This document shows, piece by piece, positions 1 to 8,403 of a stretch of 64,000 bases of DNA. A program made the position numbers and the translations under genes. The notes below the pieces were generated by a model. It was not told the DNA's origin. It saw only the letters and a program-made list of their open reading frames with translations, and did not search any database. The stretch's first letter is position 1; every line of letters starts with the position of its first letter. The DNA comes from Priestia aryabhattai (GTDB taxonomy: Bacteria; Bacillota; Bacilli; Bacillales; Bacillaceae_H): contig NZ_JAMBOQ010000005.1 of NCBI RefSeq assembly GCF_023715685.1, positions 62,001 to 126,000 of the forward strand, read 5' to 3'.

Positions 1-182
1 GAGGAACAGCATACGATGCCATGCGTAACTTTGTAGAAAATAACTATAATGAAGCGATTAGTCTTGCAGCGAAAGCCTTTATGATTTCAGGTTCAATTGC
101 CATTGGTATTGTATTTTCTGAAGTCATTAACCAAATCATTCGTCAATCTAAATTAAATGCCAAAGCAAAATATCGACCGTAG
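1..182 (+). CDS. threonine/serine exporter (ThrE-like), C-terminal fragment
   Basis: The window opens inside this gene; the last 59 codons are readable in the third frame and end with TAG at 180-182. The fragment contains one clear hydrophobic helix (AFMISGSIAIGIVFSEVI) followed by a basic tail rich in Lys and Arg. It resembles the end of the ThrE_2/DUF3815 half of threonine/serine exporters, where a short loop beginning G-x-x-YDAMR precedes the last membrane helix. The family call rests on this short tail only, so another multi-pass membrane protein is possible. A rho-independent terminator follows directly, so it is the last gene of its transcript. Confidence 0.5.
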   Translation, partial: GTAYDAMRNFVENNYNEAISLAAKAFMISGSIAIGIVFSEVINQIIRQSKLNAKAKYRP

Positions 183-184
183 AG

Positions 185-215
185 AAGCAAGCTCAAATCA
201 GAGCGTGCTTTTTTT
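185..215 (+). terminator. terminator of the ThrE-like gene
   Basis: The arms AAGCAAGCTC (185-194) and GAGCGTGCTT (201-210) pair around a six-base loop and run into a T tract. It starts three bases after the stop codon. Confidence 0.8.
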
Positions 216-315
216 ATGAAAAAATAAAGAGGTCCTTCACTTTTTTGTCACAAGAAAGTCACGTTTTAGTCTAAAAACGTTCAAAAAATGTACGTGCACA
301 GCTAAGAAAATAGAC

Positions 316-321
316 TATACT
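316..321 (+). promoter_or_regulatory. probable -10 box of the cyd operon
   Basis: TATACT stands about 160 bases before cydA. No good -35 hexamer lies 16-18 bases upstream, which suggests a promoter that needs an activator or is strongly regulated. A TTGTCACAA element at 245-253 lies further upstream and might be a regulator half-site. The 183-482 gap otherwise holds only the leader hairpins. Confidence 0.45.
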
Positions 322-353
322 ATGTAAATAGAAAGAGAGAAATTACATATATA

Positions 354-402
354 TGTGAAACATTGAGCATATTTCTCGAATTGTTATGCTCAATGTTTCA
401 CA
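354..402 (+). promoter_or_regulatory. 18-bp perfect inverted repeat in the cydA leader
   Basis: TGTGAAACATTGAGCATA (354-371) is repeated exactly in inverse at 385-402 around a 13-base spacer. It lies downstream of the probable -10, so it would be a long RNA stem in the 5' leader; no T tract follows, so it is not an ordinary terminator. The arm ends TGTGAAA/TTTCACA resemble half-sites of the redox repressor Rex, which controls cyd in B. subtilis, but 49 bases is too wide for one Rex dimer. A second small hairpin, TGCTCA-gtaa-TGAGCA (417-432), follows, and its TGAGCA could also pair with the right arm. Confidence 0.75.
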
Positions 403-482
403 ATGTAAGTAAAAGATGCTCAGTAATGAGCAAAGTATCTATGGAAATGATGAATGTTCTTATATATGAAAGGGGAAAGAAG

Positions 483-1889
483 ATGGATACAGTCATACTA
501 TCACGTATTCAATTTGCATCAACGACGCTGTTTCATTTTATCTTTGTACCGCTGTCTATAGGCCTTGTCTTTTTAGTAGCGATCATGGAAACGATGTACG
601 TAGTAAAAAAAGATGAACAGTATAAAAAGATGGCAAAGTTTTGGGGGCACTTATTCCTGATTAACTTTGCTGTCGGAGTCGTAACAGGTATTTTACAAGA
701 ATTTCAGTTTGGCATGAACTGGTCAGAGTACTCACGGTTTGTAGGAGATGTATTCGGTGCGCCGCTTGCTATTGAAGCACTGCTAGCGTTTTTTATGGAG
801 TCCACTTTCCTCGGACTGTGGATTTTCGGGTGGGATCGTTTGTCTAAATGGCTGCACTGTCTATGTATTTGGCTTGTTAGTCTAGGTACTATTTTTTCAG
901 CGTTCTTTATTTTAACGGCTAATTCTTTTATGCAGCATCCGGTCGGAATGGAGCTAAATAATGGCCGTTTAGAAATGAATGACTTCTTTAAATTGTTAAC
1001 AAACGGTCAGCTTTGGGTTGAATTCCCTCATACAATTTTAGGTTCGTTTGCAACAGGCGCCTTTTTTATTACGGGTGTCAGTGCCGTTATGCTCTTAAAG
1101 AAAAAACATTTGGCTTTTGCCAAAAAATCATTTCAAGTTGCTATCATTGTAGGGTTAGTTTCAGGTGTAGGAATTGCGCTATCTGGGCATGAACAGGCTG
1201 GATACTTAGTTAAAACACAGCCGATGAAAATGGCCGCAAGTGAAGGATTATGGGAAAACAGCGGAAGTCCAGGAGCCTGGACGGTAACAGCAAATATTCA
1301 ACCTGATGAAAAGAAAAATACAAGTGAAATCAAAATACCTTATTTATTAAGCTTCTTATCATACGGGAAGTTTTCAGGTTCCGTTCCTGGAATGAACGAG
1401 CTGCAGGAGCAGTATACGGCGAAATATGGAGAAGGAAATTATATTCCACCCGTTCGGACAACGTTTTGGAGTTTCCGCATTATGGCTGGTCTAGGTGGCG
1501 TATTATGTGCATTAGGCATTTGGGGCACGCACTTGCTTTCTCGTAAAAAACTTCAAGAAAGCAAACTATTTTTACGTATTATGACGATTGCCATTGCCTT
1601 TCCGTTCCTTGGAAGCTCGGCAGGTTGGATTATGACAGAGATTGGCCGTCAGCCTTGGGTTGTATTTGGCTATATGAAAACCGAAGATGCCGTGTCTCCT
1701 GGTGTAACAGCAGGTGAATTGTTGTTCTCTATCGTTTCGTTTTCGTTTTTTTATTTAATTTTAGCTGTGATTATGGTGTTCTTGTTTGTTAAAGAAATTA
1801 AAAAAGGTCCAGATCATGATCACGAAGAACATACAAAAGTAGTATCAACTGATCCGTTTACAAAGGAGGGATACAATGTTTTCTCTTAA
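483..1889 (+). CDS. cydA: cytochrome bd ubiquinol oxidase subunit I
   Basis: CydA is the haem-carrying subunit of the membrane quinol oxidase bd, which reduces O2 to water with quinol under low oxygen. The start is the ATG at 483 behind AAAGGGGAAAG; an upstream in-frame ATG at 363 lies inside the leader inverted repeat and lacks a ribosome site. The product is 468 residues, the usual Bacillus length. Expected haem ligands are visible: His18 (TTLFHF), His183 (EFPHT) and Met334 (FRIMAG). The GRQPW motif is present and the quinol loop is the short type typical of Firmicutes. It overlaps cydB by 14 bases. Very secure. Confidence 0.97.
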   Translation: MDTVILSRIQFASTTLFHFIFVPLSIGLVFLVAIMETMYVVKKDEQYKKMAKFWGHLFLINFAVGVVTGILQEFQFGMNWSEYSRFVGDVFGAPLAIEALLAFFMESTFLGLWIFGWDRLSKWLHCLCIWLVSLGTIFSAFFILTANSFMQHPVGMELNNGRLEMNDFFKLLTNGQLWVEFPHTILGSFATGAFFITGVSAVMLLKKKHLAFAKKSFQVAIIVGLVSGVGIALSGHEQAGYLVKTQPMKMAASEGLWENSGSPGAWTVTANIQPDEKKNTSEIKIPYLLSFLSYGKFSGSVPGMNELQEQYTAKYGEGNYIPPVRTTFWSFRIMAGLGGVLCALGIWGTHLLSRKKLQESKLFLRIMTIAIAFPFLGSSAGWIMTEIGRQPWVVFGYMKTEDAVSPGVTAGELLFSIVSFSFFYLILAVIMVFLFVKEIKKGPDHDHEEHTKVVSTDPFTKEGYNVFS

Positions 1890-2892
1890 TGAATTCTGGT
1901 ATTTGCTAGTATCCGTTCTGTTTGTTGGTTTTATCTTCTTAGAAGGCTTTGATTTTGGTATTGGAATGGTGTCTCGTTTTTTAGGAAGAAACGACTTAGA
2001 GCGACGAGCTTTTATTAATACAATCGGTCCTTTTTGGGATGCAAATGAAGTTTGGCTAATTTCAGCAATTGGTGCTATGTTTGCCGCTTTTCCAAACTGG
2101 TATGCAACGCTATTAAGCGGGTCATATGTTCTTTTTGTTCTTCTTTTGCTTTCGCTTATCGGCCGCGGTGTAGCATTTGAATTTCGAGGAAAAGTTGAAA
2201 AACAGGCGTGGAAAAATGCGTGGGATTGGGTTATATTCTTTGGAAGTCTTTTTCCACCGCTCATTTTTGGCATCTTATTTTCAGCGCTAATGAAAGGACT
2301 GCCTGTTGAGAGCGACATGCAAATGAATGCCGGATTTTCGGATATTGTTAACCTATATACCATAACAGGCGGCGTGACATTAACAATGCTTTGCTTATGG
2401 CACGGCCTCATTTTTGCGACTATCCGTACGATGGACAACATTAGAGATCGTTCACGAAAAGTCGCTATGAAGCTTTTGCCTGTGAATGCCTTGCTGCTTC
2501 TTATTTTTTCAGGCCTGACGTTTTTTGAAACAGATTTATTCAGTAATCATAGCCGCTTGATGCTATATACATTTTTTATCGGTATTTTCGTGTATTTACT
2601 AGCAGGGTTTTTCCTTACACGTAAAAAAGATGGATGGGCATTTGCTATGTCTGGCTTAATTTTGATTTTATCAATTTCCTCTATATTTGCAGGGTTGTTT
2701 CCAACCGTGTTGGTTAGTTCAATCAATGAAAGCTATAGTTTAACCATTCATAATGCAGCATCAGGGAATTATTCCTTAAAAATTATGTCTTATGCAGCTA
2801 TTGCGTTACTGCCTTTTGTGTTAGGTTATCAAATTTGGAGCTACTACGTTTTTAGAAAACGTGTAGATCATAAGGAGCATATGGAGTACTAA
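1876..2892 (+). CDS. cydB: cytochrome bd ubiquinol oxidase subunit II
   Basis: CydB is the second integral membrane subunit of the bd oxidase. The 338-residue product begins with the family signature region (EFWYLLVSVLFVGFIFLEGFDFGIG in two stretches) and shows about eight to nine hydrophobic helices. The sequence GPFWDANEVWL near residue 50 is diagnostic. The start ATG lies inside the end of cydA behind AAAGGAGG, so the two are translationally coupled. Its TAA overlaps the next start as TAATG. Confidence 0.96.
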   Translation: MFSLNEFWYLLVSVLFVGFIFLEGFDFGIGMVSRFLGRNDLERRAFINTIGPFWDANEVWLISAIGAMFAAFPNWYATLLSGSYVLFVLLLLSLIGRGVAFEFRGKVEKQAWKNAWDWVIFFGSLFPPLIFGILFSALMKGLPVESDMQMNAGFSDIVNLYTITGGVTLTMLCLWHGLIFATIRTMDNIRDRSRKVAMKLLPVNALLLLIFSGLTFFETDLFSNHSRLMLYTFFIGIFVYLLAGFFLTRKKDGWAFAMSGLILILSISSIFAGLFPTVLVSSINESYSLTIHNAASGNYSLKIMSYAAIALLPFVLGYQIWSYYVFRKRVDHKEHMEY

Positions 2893-4604
2893 TGGGTAGA
2901 GGTTTAATGGTTTACAACGGAATAAAAATGGTTCTTGCCATGTTAATAGGGCTTATTACTATTCAAAGTGTAGCCATTATTTTTCAAGCTAAGTGGCTTG
3001 CCGAAGTAATTACCGCCCTTTTTCATGGTGAAAGTTTAACTTCGCAGACAAAAACAATCGCATTGTTTTTGTCTACCTTTATTGTTCGTCAGATCATAAG
3101 TTTTATAGTGAAAAAAACAGCATATCAATTTGGAGTCAAAACGATTCAGGAACTTCGTTTGACGGTAATGAAAAGCATTTTTGCATTAGGACCGCGCTTT
3201 GCCAAAAATGAAGGGACAGGAAACTTAGTGACGCTCATCACAACAGGCCTACAGAAGCTTCGTGCTTATCTCGAGCTGTTTTTACCTAAACTGGCCGCCA
3301 TTAGCGTTACACCTTGGCTAGTGCTCGCTTTCGTTTGGTATCATGATCGGCTTTCAGGCATTATTTTACTTGTGACCATGCCAATTTTAATTTTATTTAT
3401 GATTTTGCTTGGACTGGCTGCACAGAAAAAAATAGATAGTCAATGGGAGACATATCATGTGCTGTCCAATCATTTTGTAGATTCGCTTCGAGGGTTAGAA
3501 ACCTTAACATTTCTCGGGAAAAGTAAGGTACATGCTGAAACGATTGAAAGAGTGAGTGACCGTTATCGAAAAGCGACAATGGGGACGCTCCGAATTGCTT
3601 TTTTATCTACGTTTGCTCTTGATTTCTTTACGATGTTATCTGTAGCCATCGTGGCTGTTATGCTTGGTTTGCGGCTGGTGAATGGTTCGATGACATTAGA
3701 GCCTGCACTTATGATTTTATTGCTGGCGCCTGAATACTTCCTAGCGATACGAGAAGTCGGAAACGATTACCATGCAACATTGGACGGAAAAGAATCTGGA
3801 GATGCATTAATCAATATTGTGAAGCAGGCTGAAAAACCGTCGGCTAAAAAAGAAGATGTTCCTAGTTGGACTGAAAGCAGTGAACTTCAATTACGTCATA
3901 TCACCGTAAAATATGACGAAAAGCATCCACCTTCTCTTGAAGATGTGTCACTGCATGTTAAAGGAATTAAGAAAATTGGGATCATAGGAAAAAGCGGAGC
4001 TGGAAAATCGACGCTTATTGATATACTAAGTGGATTTGTACAATTTACAGAAGGCTCTGCTGAAGTAAACGGCATGCCAATCGATTTACGCTCAGACGCT
4101 TGGCAACAGCAGATTACGTATATTCCTCAGCATCCATTTATTTTTAATGGAACAGTGAAAGAAAATATTGAATTTTATCAGGATAGAGGCGGCTCATATG
4201 ATTATGAAGATGCTTTAACGAAAGCAGGACTTTTATCTACGATTCAACAGATGCCTAATAAGGAAAATGAAATGATAGGGGATGGAGGACGGCAGCTTAG
4301 CGGCGGCCAAGCTCAAAGAATTGCCCTAGCTCGAGCATTTCTAAGCGACCGCCCTATTATTATGCTTGATGAACCAACAGCACAAGTGGATATTGAAACG
4401 GAGTATGAATTAAAGCAAGATATTTTAACGATGTTCCAAGAGAAGTTATTTATTTTAGCTACGCACCGTCTGCATTGGATGAAAGACATGGACCTAATTG
4501 TTGTAATAGAGGACGGAAAGGTTGCAGAAATCGGTAATTATCAAGAACTGATTCAAAAAAAAGGAGCTTACTATCAATTTTTACATGAAGAGGAGGAGGT
4601 ATGA
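2892..4604 (+). CDS. cydD: thiol reductant ABC exporter, CydD-type subunit
   Basis: This is one half of the heterodimeric ABC exporter required for assembly of cytochrome bd; in E. coli CydDC exports cysteine/glutathione. The 570-residue protein has an N-terminal six-helix membrane domain and a C-terminal ATPase: Walker A GKSGAGKS near residue 366, signature LSGGQAQRIALARA near 469, and Walker B IIMLDEPTA near 490. It corresponds to the gene called cydC in B. subtilis. The TAATG overlap with cydB supports the start at 2892, but an in-frame ATG at 2907 behind GGTAGAGG is equally plausible. It overlaps the next gene by four bases. Confidence 0.92.
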   Translation: MGRGLMVYNGIKMVLAMLIGLITIQSVAIIFQAKWLAEVITALFHGESLTSQTKTIALFLSTFIVRQIISFIVKKTAYQFGVKTIQELRLTVMKSIFALGPRFAKNEGTGNLVTLITTGLQKLRAYLELFLPKLAAISVTPWLVLAFVWYHDRLSGIILLVTMPILILFMILLGLAAQKKIDSQWETYHVLSNHFVDSLRGLETLTFLGKSKVHAETIERVSDRYRKATMGTLRIAFLSTFALDFFTMLSVAIVAVMLGLRLVNGSMTLEPALMILLLAPEYFLAIREVGNDYHATLDGKESGDALINIVKQAEKPSAKKEDVPSWTESSELQLRHITVKYDEKHPPSLEDVSLHVKGIKKIGIIGKSGAGKSTLIDILSGFVQFTEGSAEVNGMPIDLRSDAWQQQITYIPQHPFIFNGTVKENIEFYQDRGGSYDYEDALTKAGLLSTIQQMPNKENEMIGDGGRQLSGGQAQRIALARAFLSDRPIIMLDEPTAQVDIETEYELKQDILTMFQEKLFILATHRLHWMKDMDLIVVIEDGKVAEIGNYQELIQKKGAYYQFLHEEEEV

Positions 4605-6349
4605 TGAAATATAAAAGTTGGATATGGCCCTACTTTAAAACATATAAATCTCGTATCTTTTCTATCTTAGTACTAAGCTTGTTAACGATTGGTTCTGCTT
4701 GCGCGCTAATGTTCACATCAGGTTATTTGATTTCAGCTTCTTCCTTACAGCCAGAAACGATTTTATTGGTGTACGTTCCAATTGTACTTGTGCGTACATT
4801 TGGTTTAAGCCGAGCAACCTTTCGTTATGCGGAGCGTCTTGTCAGTCACGATTTTATTCTTCATATTTTAGCTAAAATGCGTACGCGTCTTTATCATTTG
4901 ATTGAACCGTTAATTGCTACATCTCGCTATCGAACAGGAGATGTTTTAGGAGTTCTGGCTGAAGATATTGAAAGTTTACAAGACTTGTTCTTACGTACCA
5001 TTCTACCAACAATCTCAGCTGTTATTTTATATGTTATTTCTATTGTAGCTTTAGGATTCTTTAGCCTAAAGTTTGCATGTTTGATTGCCATCTATTTATT
5101 TTTATTAGTAATAGTGATGCCGCTTTTTTCCCTTTGGCATATGAAGGCGGCCAATCAGCGATATAAGTCGAGCAAAGCACAGTTATATGCCAAGGTTACA
5201 GACGGTTTTTTAGGAGTTGCTGATTGGGTGTTAAGCGGGCAGCAACTGTCATTTTTTCATTCGTATAACAAAACAGAAGATGAGTTAGATGGCATGGATC
5301 GCAAGCTTAAATTATGGACGTATTACCGAGAGTTAATTGGCCAAGTTATTGTAGCAGCTTTAATTGTCACAATGATTTGGTTTGGGGCGTCTCTTTTTGT
5401 AGATAAAGAGCTTGCAGGTGTGTTTATTGCTGCTTTTATTTTAGTAGTATTTCCTTTATCTGAAGCGCTGCTTCCAGTATCTAATGCAGTAGAAAAGATT
5501 CCTCAGTTTGAGGAATCTTTAAATAGAGTGCAGGAAATGGAAAAGAACTGGGCAGATATGAACGAAAAGAAAAAACACACTCTTTCTTTACCGTATAAAG
5601 GTTCATGGAGCTCGGTTACCTTAAAAGTCGAACATGTAAGCTTTCGCTATAGTAATCATGAAGGCTCAGTAATTCATGACCTTTCATTTCAAGTCGAACA
5701 AGGAAAAAAAATTGCGATTCTTGGCAAGAGTGGAGCTGGAAAATCGACTCTCTTAAAGTTGCTGCAAGGCTCCTTATTGCCTACAGAAGGTACAGTTCAA
5801 CTAAACGGTCAGTCTGTGGCTGAAGTTCGTGAAGATGTATCAAAACTCATTTCTGTATTAAATCAAAATCCTTATTTATTTAATACAAGCGTAGCAAACA
5901 ATTTATTACTAGCTAACGAAGAGGCCACAAAAGAAGAGGTAATTGAGGCAATGAAGCAAGTGAATATGCACTACCTTGTGGAAGGTTTGCACCAAGGATA
6001 TCAAACGTCGATGCTCGAAACAGGTCAGCGCTTCTCGGGAGGAGAACGTCAGCGGATTGCGTTAGCACGTGTTCTGCTTCAGCATACGCCAATTGTCATG
6101 CTGGATGAGCCAACTGCAGGGTTGGATACCGTGACTGAAAAGCGTTTGTTATCCACCATCTTTGAAACTCTTCACGACAAAACCTTAATTTGGGTTACGC
6201 ACCATTTAGTTGGGATGGAAAAGATGGATGAAATCTTATTCTTACAAGATGGAAAGGCAGCAATTCGCGGAACGCATGAAGAATTACTTGCTACGAACAG
6301 TCACTATCAAAAGCTATATGAATTGGATCATCCAGCAAAAAGCCTTTAG
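4601..6349 (+). CDS. cydC: thiol reductant ABC exporter, CydC-type subunit
   Basis: This is the partner subunit of the CydDC exporter (cydD in B. subtilis naming). Its 582 residues contain a six-helix exporter domain and an ATPase with Walker A GKSGAGKS near residue 374, signature FSGGERQRIALARV near 479 and Walker B IVMLDEPTAG near 498. It starts on an ATG that overlaps the previous stop behind GAGGAGG. It closes the cydABDC operon and is followed at once by a strong terminator. Which subunit is C and which is D rests on order and resemblance. Confidence 0.92.
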   Translation: MMKYKSWIWPYFKTYKSRIFSILVLSLLTIGSACALMFTSGYLISASSLQPETILLVYVPIVLVRTFGLSRATFRYAERLVSHDFILHILAKMRTRLYHLIEPLIATSRYRTGDVLGVLAEDIESLQDLFLRTILPTISAVILYVISIVALGFFSLKFACLIAIYLFLLVIVMPLFSLWHMKAANQRYKSSKAQLYAKVTDGFLGVADWVLSGQQLSFFHSYNKTEDELDGMDRKLKLWTYYRELIGQVIVAALIVTMIWFGASLFVDKELAGVFIAAFILVVFPLSEALLPVSNAVEKIPQFEESLNRVQEMEKNWADMNEKKKHTLSLPYKGSWSSVTLKVEHVSFRYSNHEGSVIHDLSFQVEQGKKIAILGKSGAGKSTLLKLLQGSLLPTEGTVQLNGQSVAEVREDVSKLISVLNQNPYLFNTSVANNLLLANEEATKEEVIEAMKQVNMHYLVEGLHQGYQTSMLETGQRFSGGERQRIALARVLLQHTPIVMLDEPTAGLDTVTEKRLLSTIFETLHDKTLIWVTHHLVGMEKMDEILFLQDGKAAIRGTHEELLATNSHYQKLYELDHPAKSL

Positions 6350-6370
6350 CAGAAGCTAAAGGCTTTTTAT
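6338..6370 (+). terminator. terminator of the cyd operon
   Basis: AAAGCCTTTAGC and GCTAAAGGCTTT pair around AGAA, with a T tract. The hairpin begins inside the last codons of cydC. Confidence 0.9.
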
Positions 6371-6390
6371 TATTTTATAATAAAGTGAAA

Positions 6391-6421
6391 TTCGACAAAC
6401 ACGAGTAAAATATGTGTCGAA
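6391..6421. promoter_or_regulatory. inverted pair of Spo0A-box-like heptamers
   Basis: TTCGACA (6391-6397) and TGTCGAA (6415-6421) form an inverted repeat with 17 bases between them, in the 226-base gap before the antiporter gene. Each is a perfect match to the 0A-box core TGTCGAA. A single such heptamer is expected by chance several times in this window, so only the paired arrangement gives it weight. No promoter was confidently placed nearby. Confidence 0.3.
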
Positions 6422-6575
6422 CTAAGGAAAACAGTTTGGATTCAAAGAGGGGGGTATGCGTTTAGCTTTTTTGAAAAAGTGGTAAAACAAGGTAGTGTTT
6501 GTTTCTTCCTGTATAACATCGGTTTATTTTAGGGAAAATATATACACATTATGCGAACGAGAGAAGGAAGATACA

Positions 6576-8375
6576 ATGGAACCCATGCTTATACATATCA
6601 CGCTTGTAGTGGGACTAGGAGTTCTATCTCAGTGGCTGGCTTGGAGATTTAAGCTACCAGCAATTGTCGTGATGTCGATTATCGGACTGCTAACAGGCCC
6701 TATTTTAGGTTTAATTGATCCTAAAGCACAATTTGCTCAGCTTTTTGATCCTTTTGTATCTATTGCTGTAGCTGTTATTTTATTTGAAGGCAGCTTGAAC
6801 TTAGACATGAGAGAGGTAAGGGGAATCGAAAAGCCCGTGTTTCGCATTGTGACACTGGGAGCCATGCTAGCTTGGATTTTAGGCTCTTTAGCTGCTCATT
6901 ATATAGCGGATTTATCATGGGCGGTAGCAATTGTTATCGGAGGGCTTTTTATTGTGACGGGTCCAACCGTGATTTTACCTCTTTTACGACAAGCTAAATT
7001 AAAACCAAAACCAGCAGCGATTTTAAAATGGGAAGGTATTATTGTCGATCCATTTGGTGCATTGCTGGCCGTTTTTTCGTTTGAAATTGTTCAATTTTTA
7101 GTGCTGAGAGAAGTGACTGGAAAAACAATTCTCTTTTTCTTCGTGGCCTCTATTATTGCTGTTTTAATAGGGTGGATCCTTGGCCGCGGAATAGGGTGGA
7201 TGTTTCAAAAGGGTCATATTCCAGAGTACTTAAAATCTCCGGTCGTATTTATTATCGTTATTGCCTGCTTTACAGTAGCTGATGAAATTAAGCATGAAAC
7301 AGGTCTTCTAGCAGTAACAGCGATGGGGATTACGCTTGCTAATATGCATATTTCATCTATTAGTGATATGCGACACTTTAAAGAGAACATTTCGGTTTTA
7401 TTGACTTCTACTATTTTTATCATGTTAACGGCTGGACTGACGATGAAGACCATTACTGAAATTTTTCATTGGAATATTATTTTGTTTGTTTTACTTATGC
7501 TGTTTATTGTCAGACCTGTCTCCATCTTTTTGTCAACAGTAGGGACAGATTTATCTATAAAAGAAAAAATCCTGATTGGCTGGATTGCCCCGCGCGGAAT
7601 TGTGGCGTTAACGGTCTCTAGCTACTTTGCGAAAGTACTAATTGATGAAGGTTTTAAAGATGCTTCCATCCTAACAACGCTGACATTTGCTTTAGTGTTT
7701 GCTACGGTTTGTGCACACGGTTTTTCCCTTTCATGGCTAGCTAAAAAGCTTGATTTATCGATTGGAGAAGAACCTGGTATTTTGCTTGTAGGAAGCAATG
7801 ATTTTACGGTTGCCTTTGCTTCAAAGTTAAAAAAGCTGGGCTATCCAGTATTAGTTGCTGATTCTTCGTGGGAGCGGTTAAGAGTTGCGCGCAGAGCACA
7901 AGTAGATGTTTATCACGGAGAAGTTCTAGCTGAGCAAACGGAATATCATCTAGACTTAACTCCTTATGAATACGTGATTGCTGCAACTGAGTTAGATGCA
8001 TATAATGCGCTTGTTTGTACTGCTTTTCTTCAAGATATGGGACGGAACAATGTTTTTCAATTGAGCATTCGTCACCAAGAAGATTCAAGAGAAGATGTCG
8101 ATGAAATTATGCATACAGTAAGAGGACGTCTGCTCTTTAAGAAAGGAATTACGTGGGAGTTTCTGCATCATAAAATGGAGCATGGATATACGATTTACAA
8201 TACAAAAATTACGGATGAATATACGTATGAAACATATCTTGAGGAGAAAAGCGATGATTCTCTTTTACTAGCAGTGAGTACGCAAGGAAAGGCACTAAGT
8301 TTTTTTGCTCATGATCAGGAAATAAACGTTAATGCGGGTGATACGGTGTTAAGCCTTCAGCCATTAAAAAGATAA
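6576..8375 (+). CDS. CPA1-type Na+(K+)/H+ antiporter with RCK domain
   Basis: A 599-residue monovalent cation/proton antiporter. Residues about 5-395 form a Na_H_Exchanger (NhaP-like) domain of some twelve helices, with VTGPTVILPLL and IIVDPFGALLA carrying the ion-site Asp of CPA1 proteins. Residues about 397-500 form a cytoplasmic Rossmann RCK_N/TrkA-N-like domain (ILLVGSNDF, YVIAATELDAYN), followed by a short C-terminal regulatory part. I chose the ATG at 6576 behind GAGAAGGAAG over upstream in-frame ATGs that lack a ribosome site. It stands alone between terminators. It probably serves pH or salt homeostasis; ion choice cannot be read from sequence. Confidence 0.85.
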   Translation: MEPMLIHITLVVGLGVLSQWLAWRFKLPAIVVMSIIGLLTGPILGLIDPKAQFAQLFDPFVSIAVAVILFEGSLNLDMREVRGIEKPVFRIVTLGAMLAWILGSLAAHYIADLSWAVAIVIGGLFIVTGPTVILPLLRQAKLKPKPAAILKWEGIIVDPFGALLAVFSFEIVQFLVLREVTGKTILFFFVASIIAVLIGWILGRGIGWMFQKGHIPEYLKSPVVFIIVIACFTVADEIKHETGLLAVTAMGITLANMHISSISDMRHFKENISVLLTSTIFIMLTAGLTMKTITEIFHWNIILFVLLMLFIVRPVSIFLSTVGTDLSIKEKILIGWIAPRGIVALTVSSYFAKVLIDEGFKDASILTTLTFALVFATVCAHGFSLSWLAKKLDLSIGEEPGILLVGSNDFTVAFASKLKKLGYPVLVADSSWERLRVARRAQVDVYHGEVLAEQTEYHLDLTPYEYVIAATELDAYNALVCTAFLQDMGRNNVFQLSIRHQEDSREDVDEIMHTVRGRLLFKKGITWEFLHHKMEHGYTIYNTKITDEYTYETYLEEKSDDSLLLAVSTQGKALSFFAHDQEINVNAGDTVLSLQPLKR

Positions 8376-8378
8376 AAA

Positions 8379-8402
8379 AACAGGCCTTCAATGGCCTGTT
8401 TT
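8379..8402. terminator. bidirectional terminator between antiporter and glycan operon
   Basis: AACAGGCC (8379-8386) and GGCCTGTT (8393-8400) pair with A and T tracts on both sides, so it can end both convergent transcripts. Confidence 0.88.
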
Positions 8403-8403
8403 T

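Noticed and set aside
363..482. N-terminal extension of cydA by 40 codons
   Set aside because: It runs through the leader inverted repeat, has no ribosome site, and is absent from the family; the ATG at 483 gives the normal 468 residues.
1845..2441. Minus-strand reading frame of 198 codons opposite cydB
   Set aside because: It mirrors a highly conserved gene and encodes no recognisable domain.
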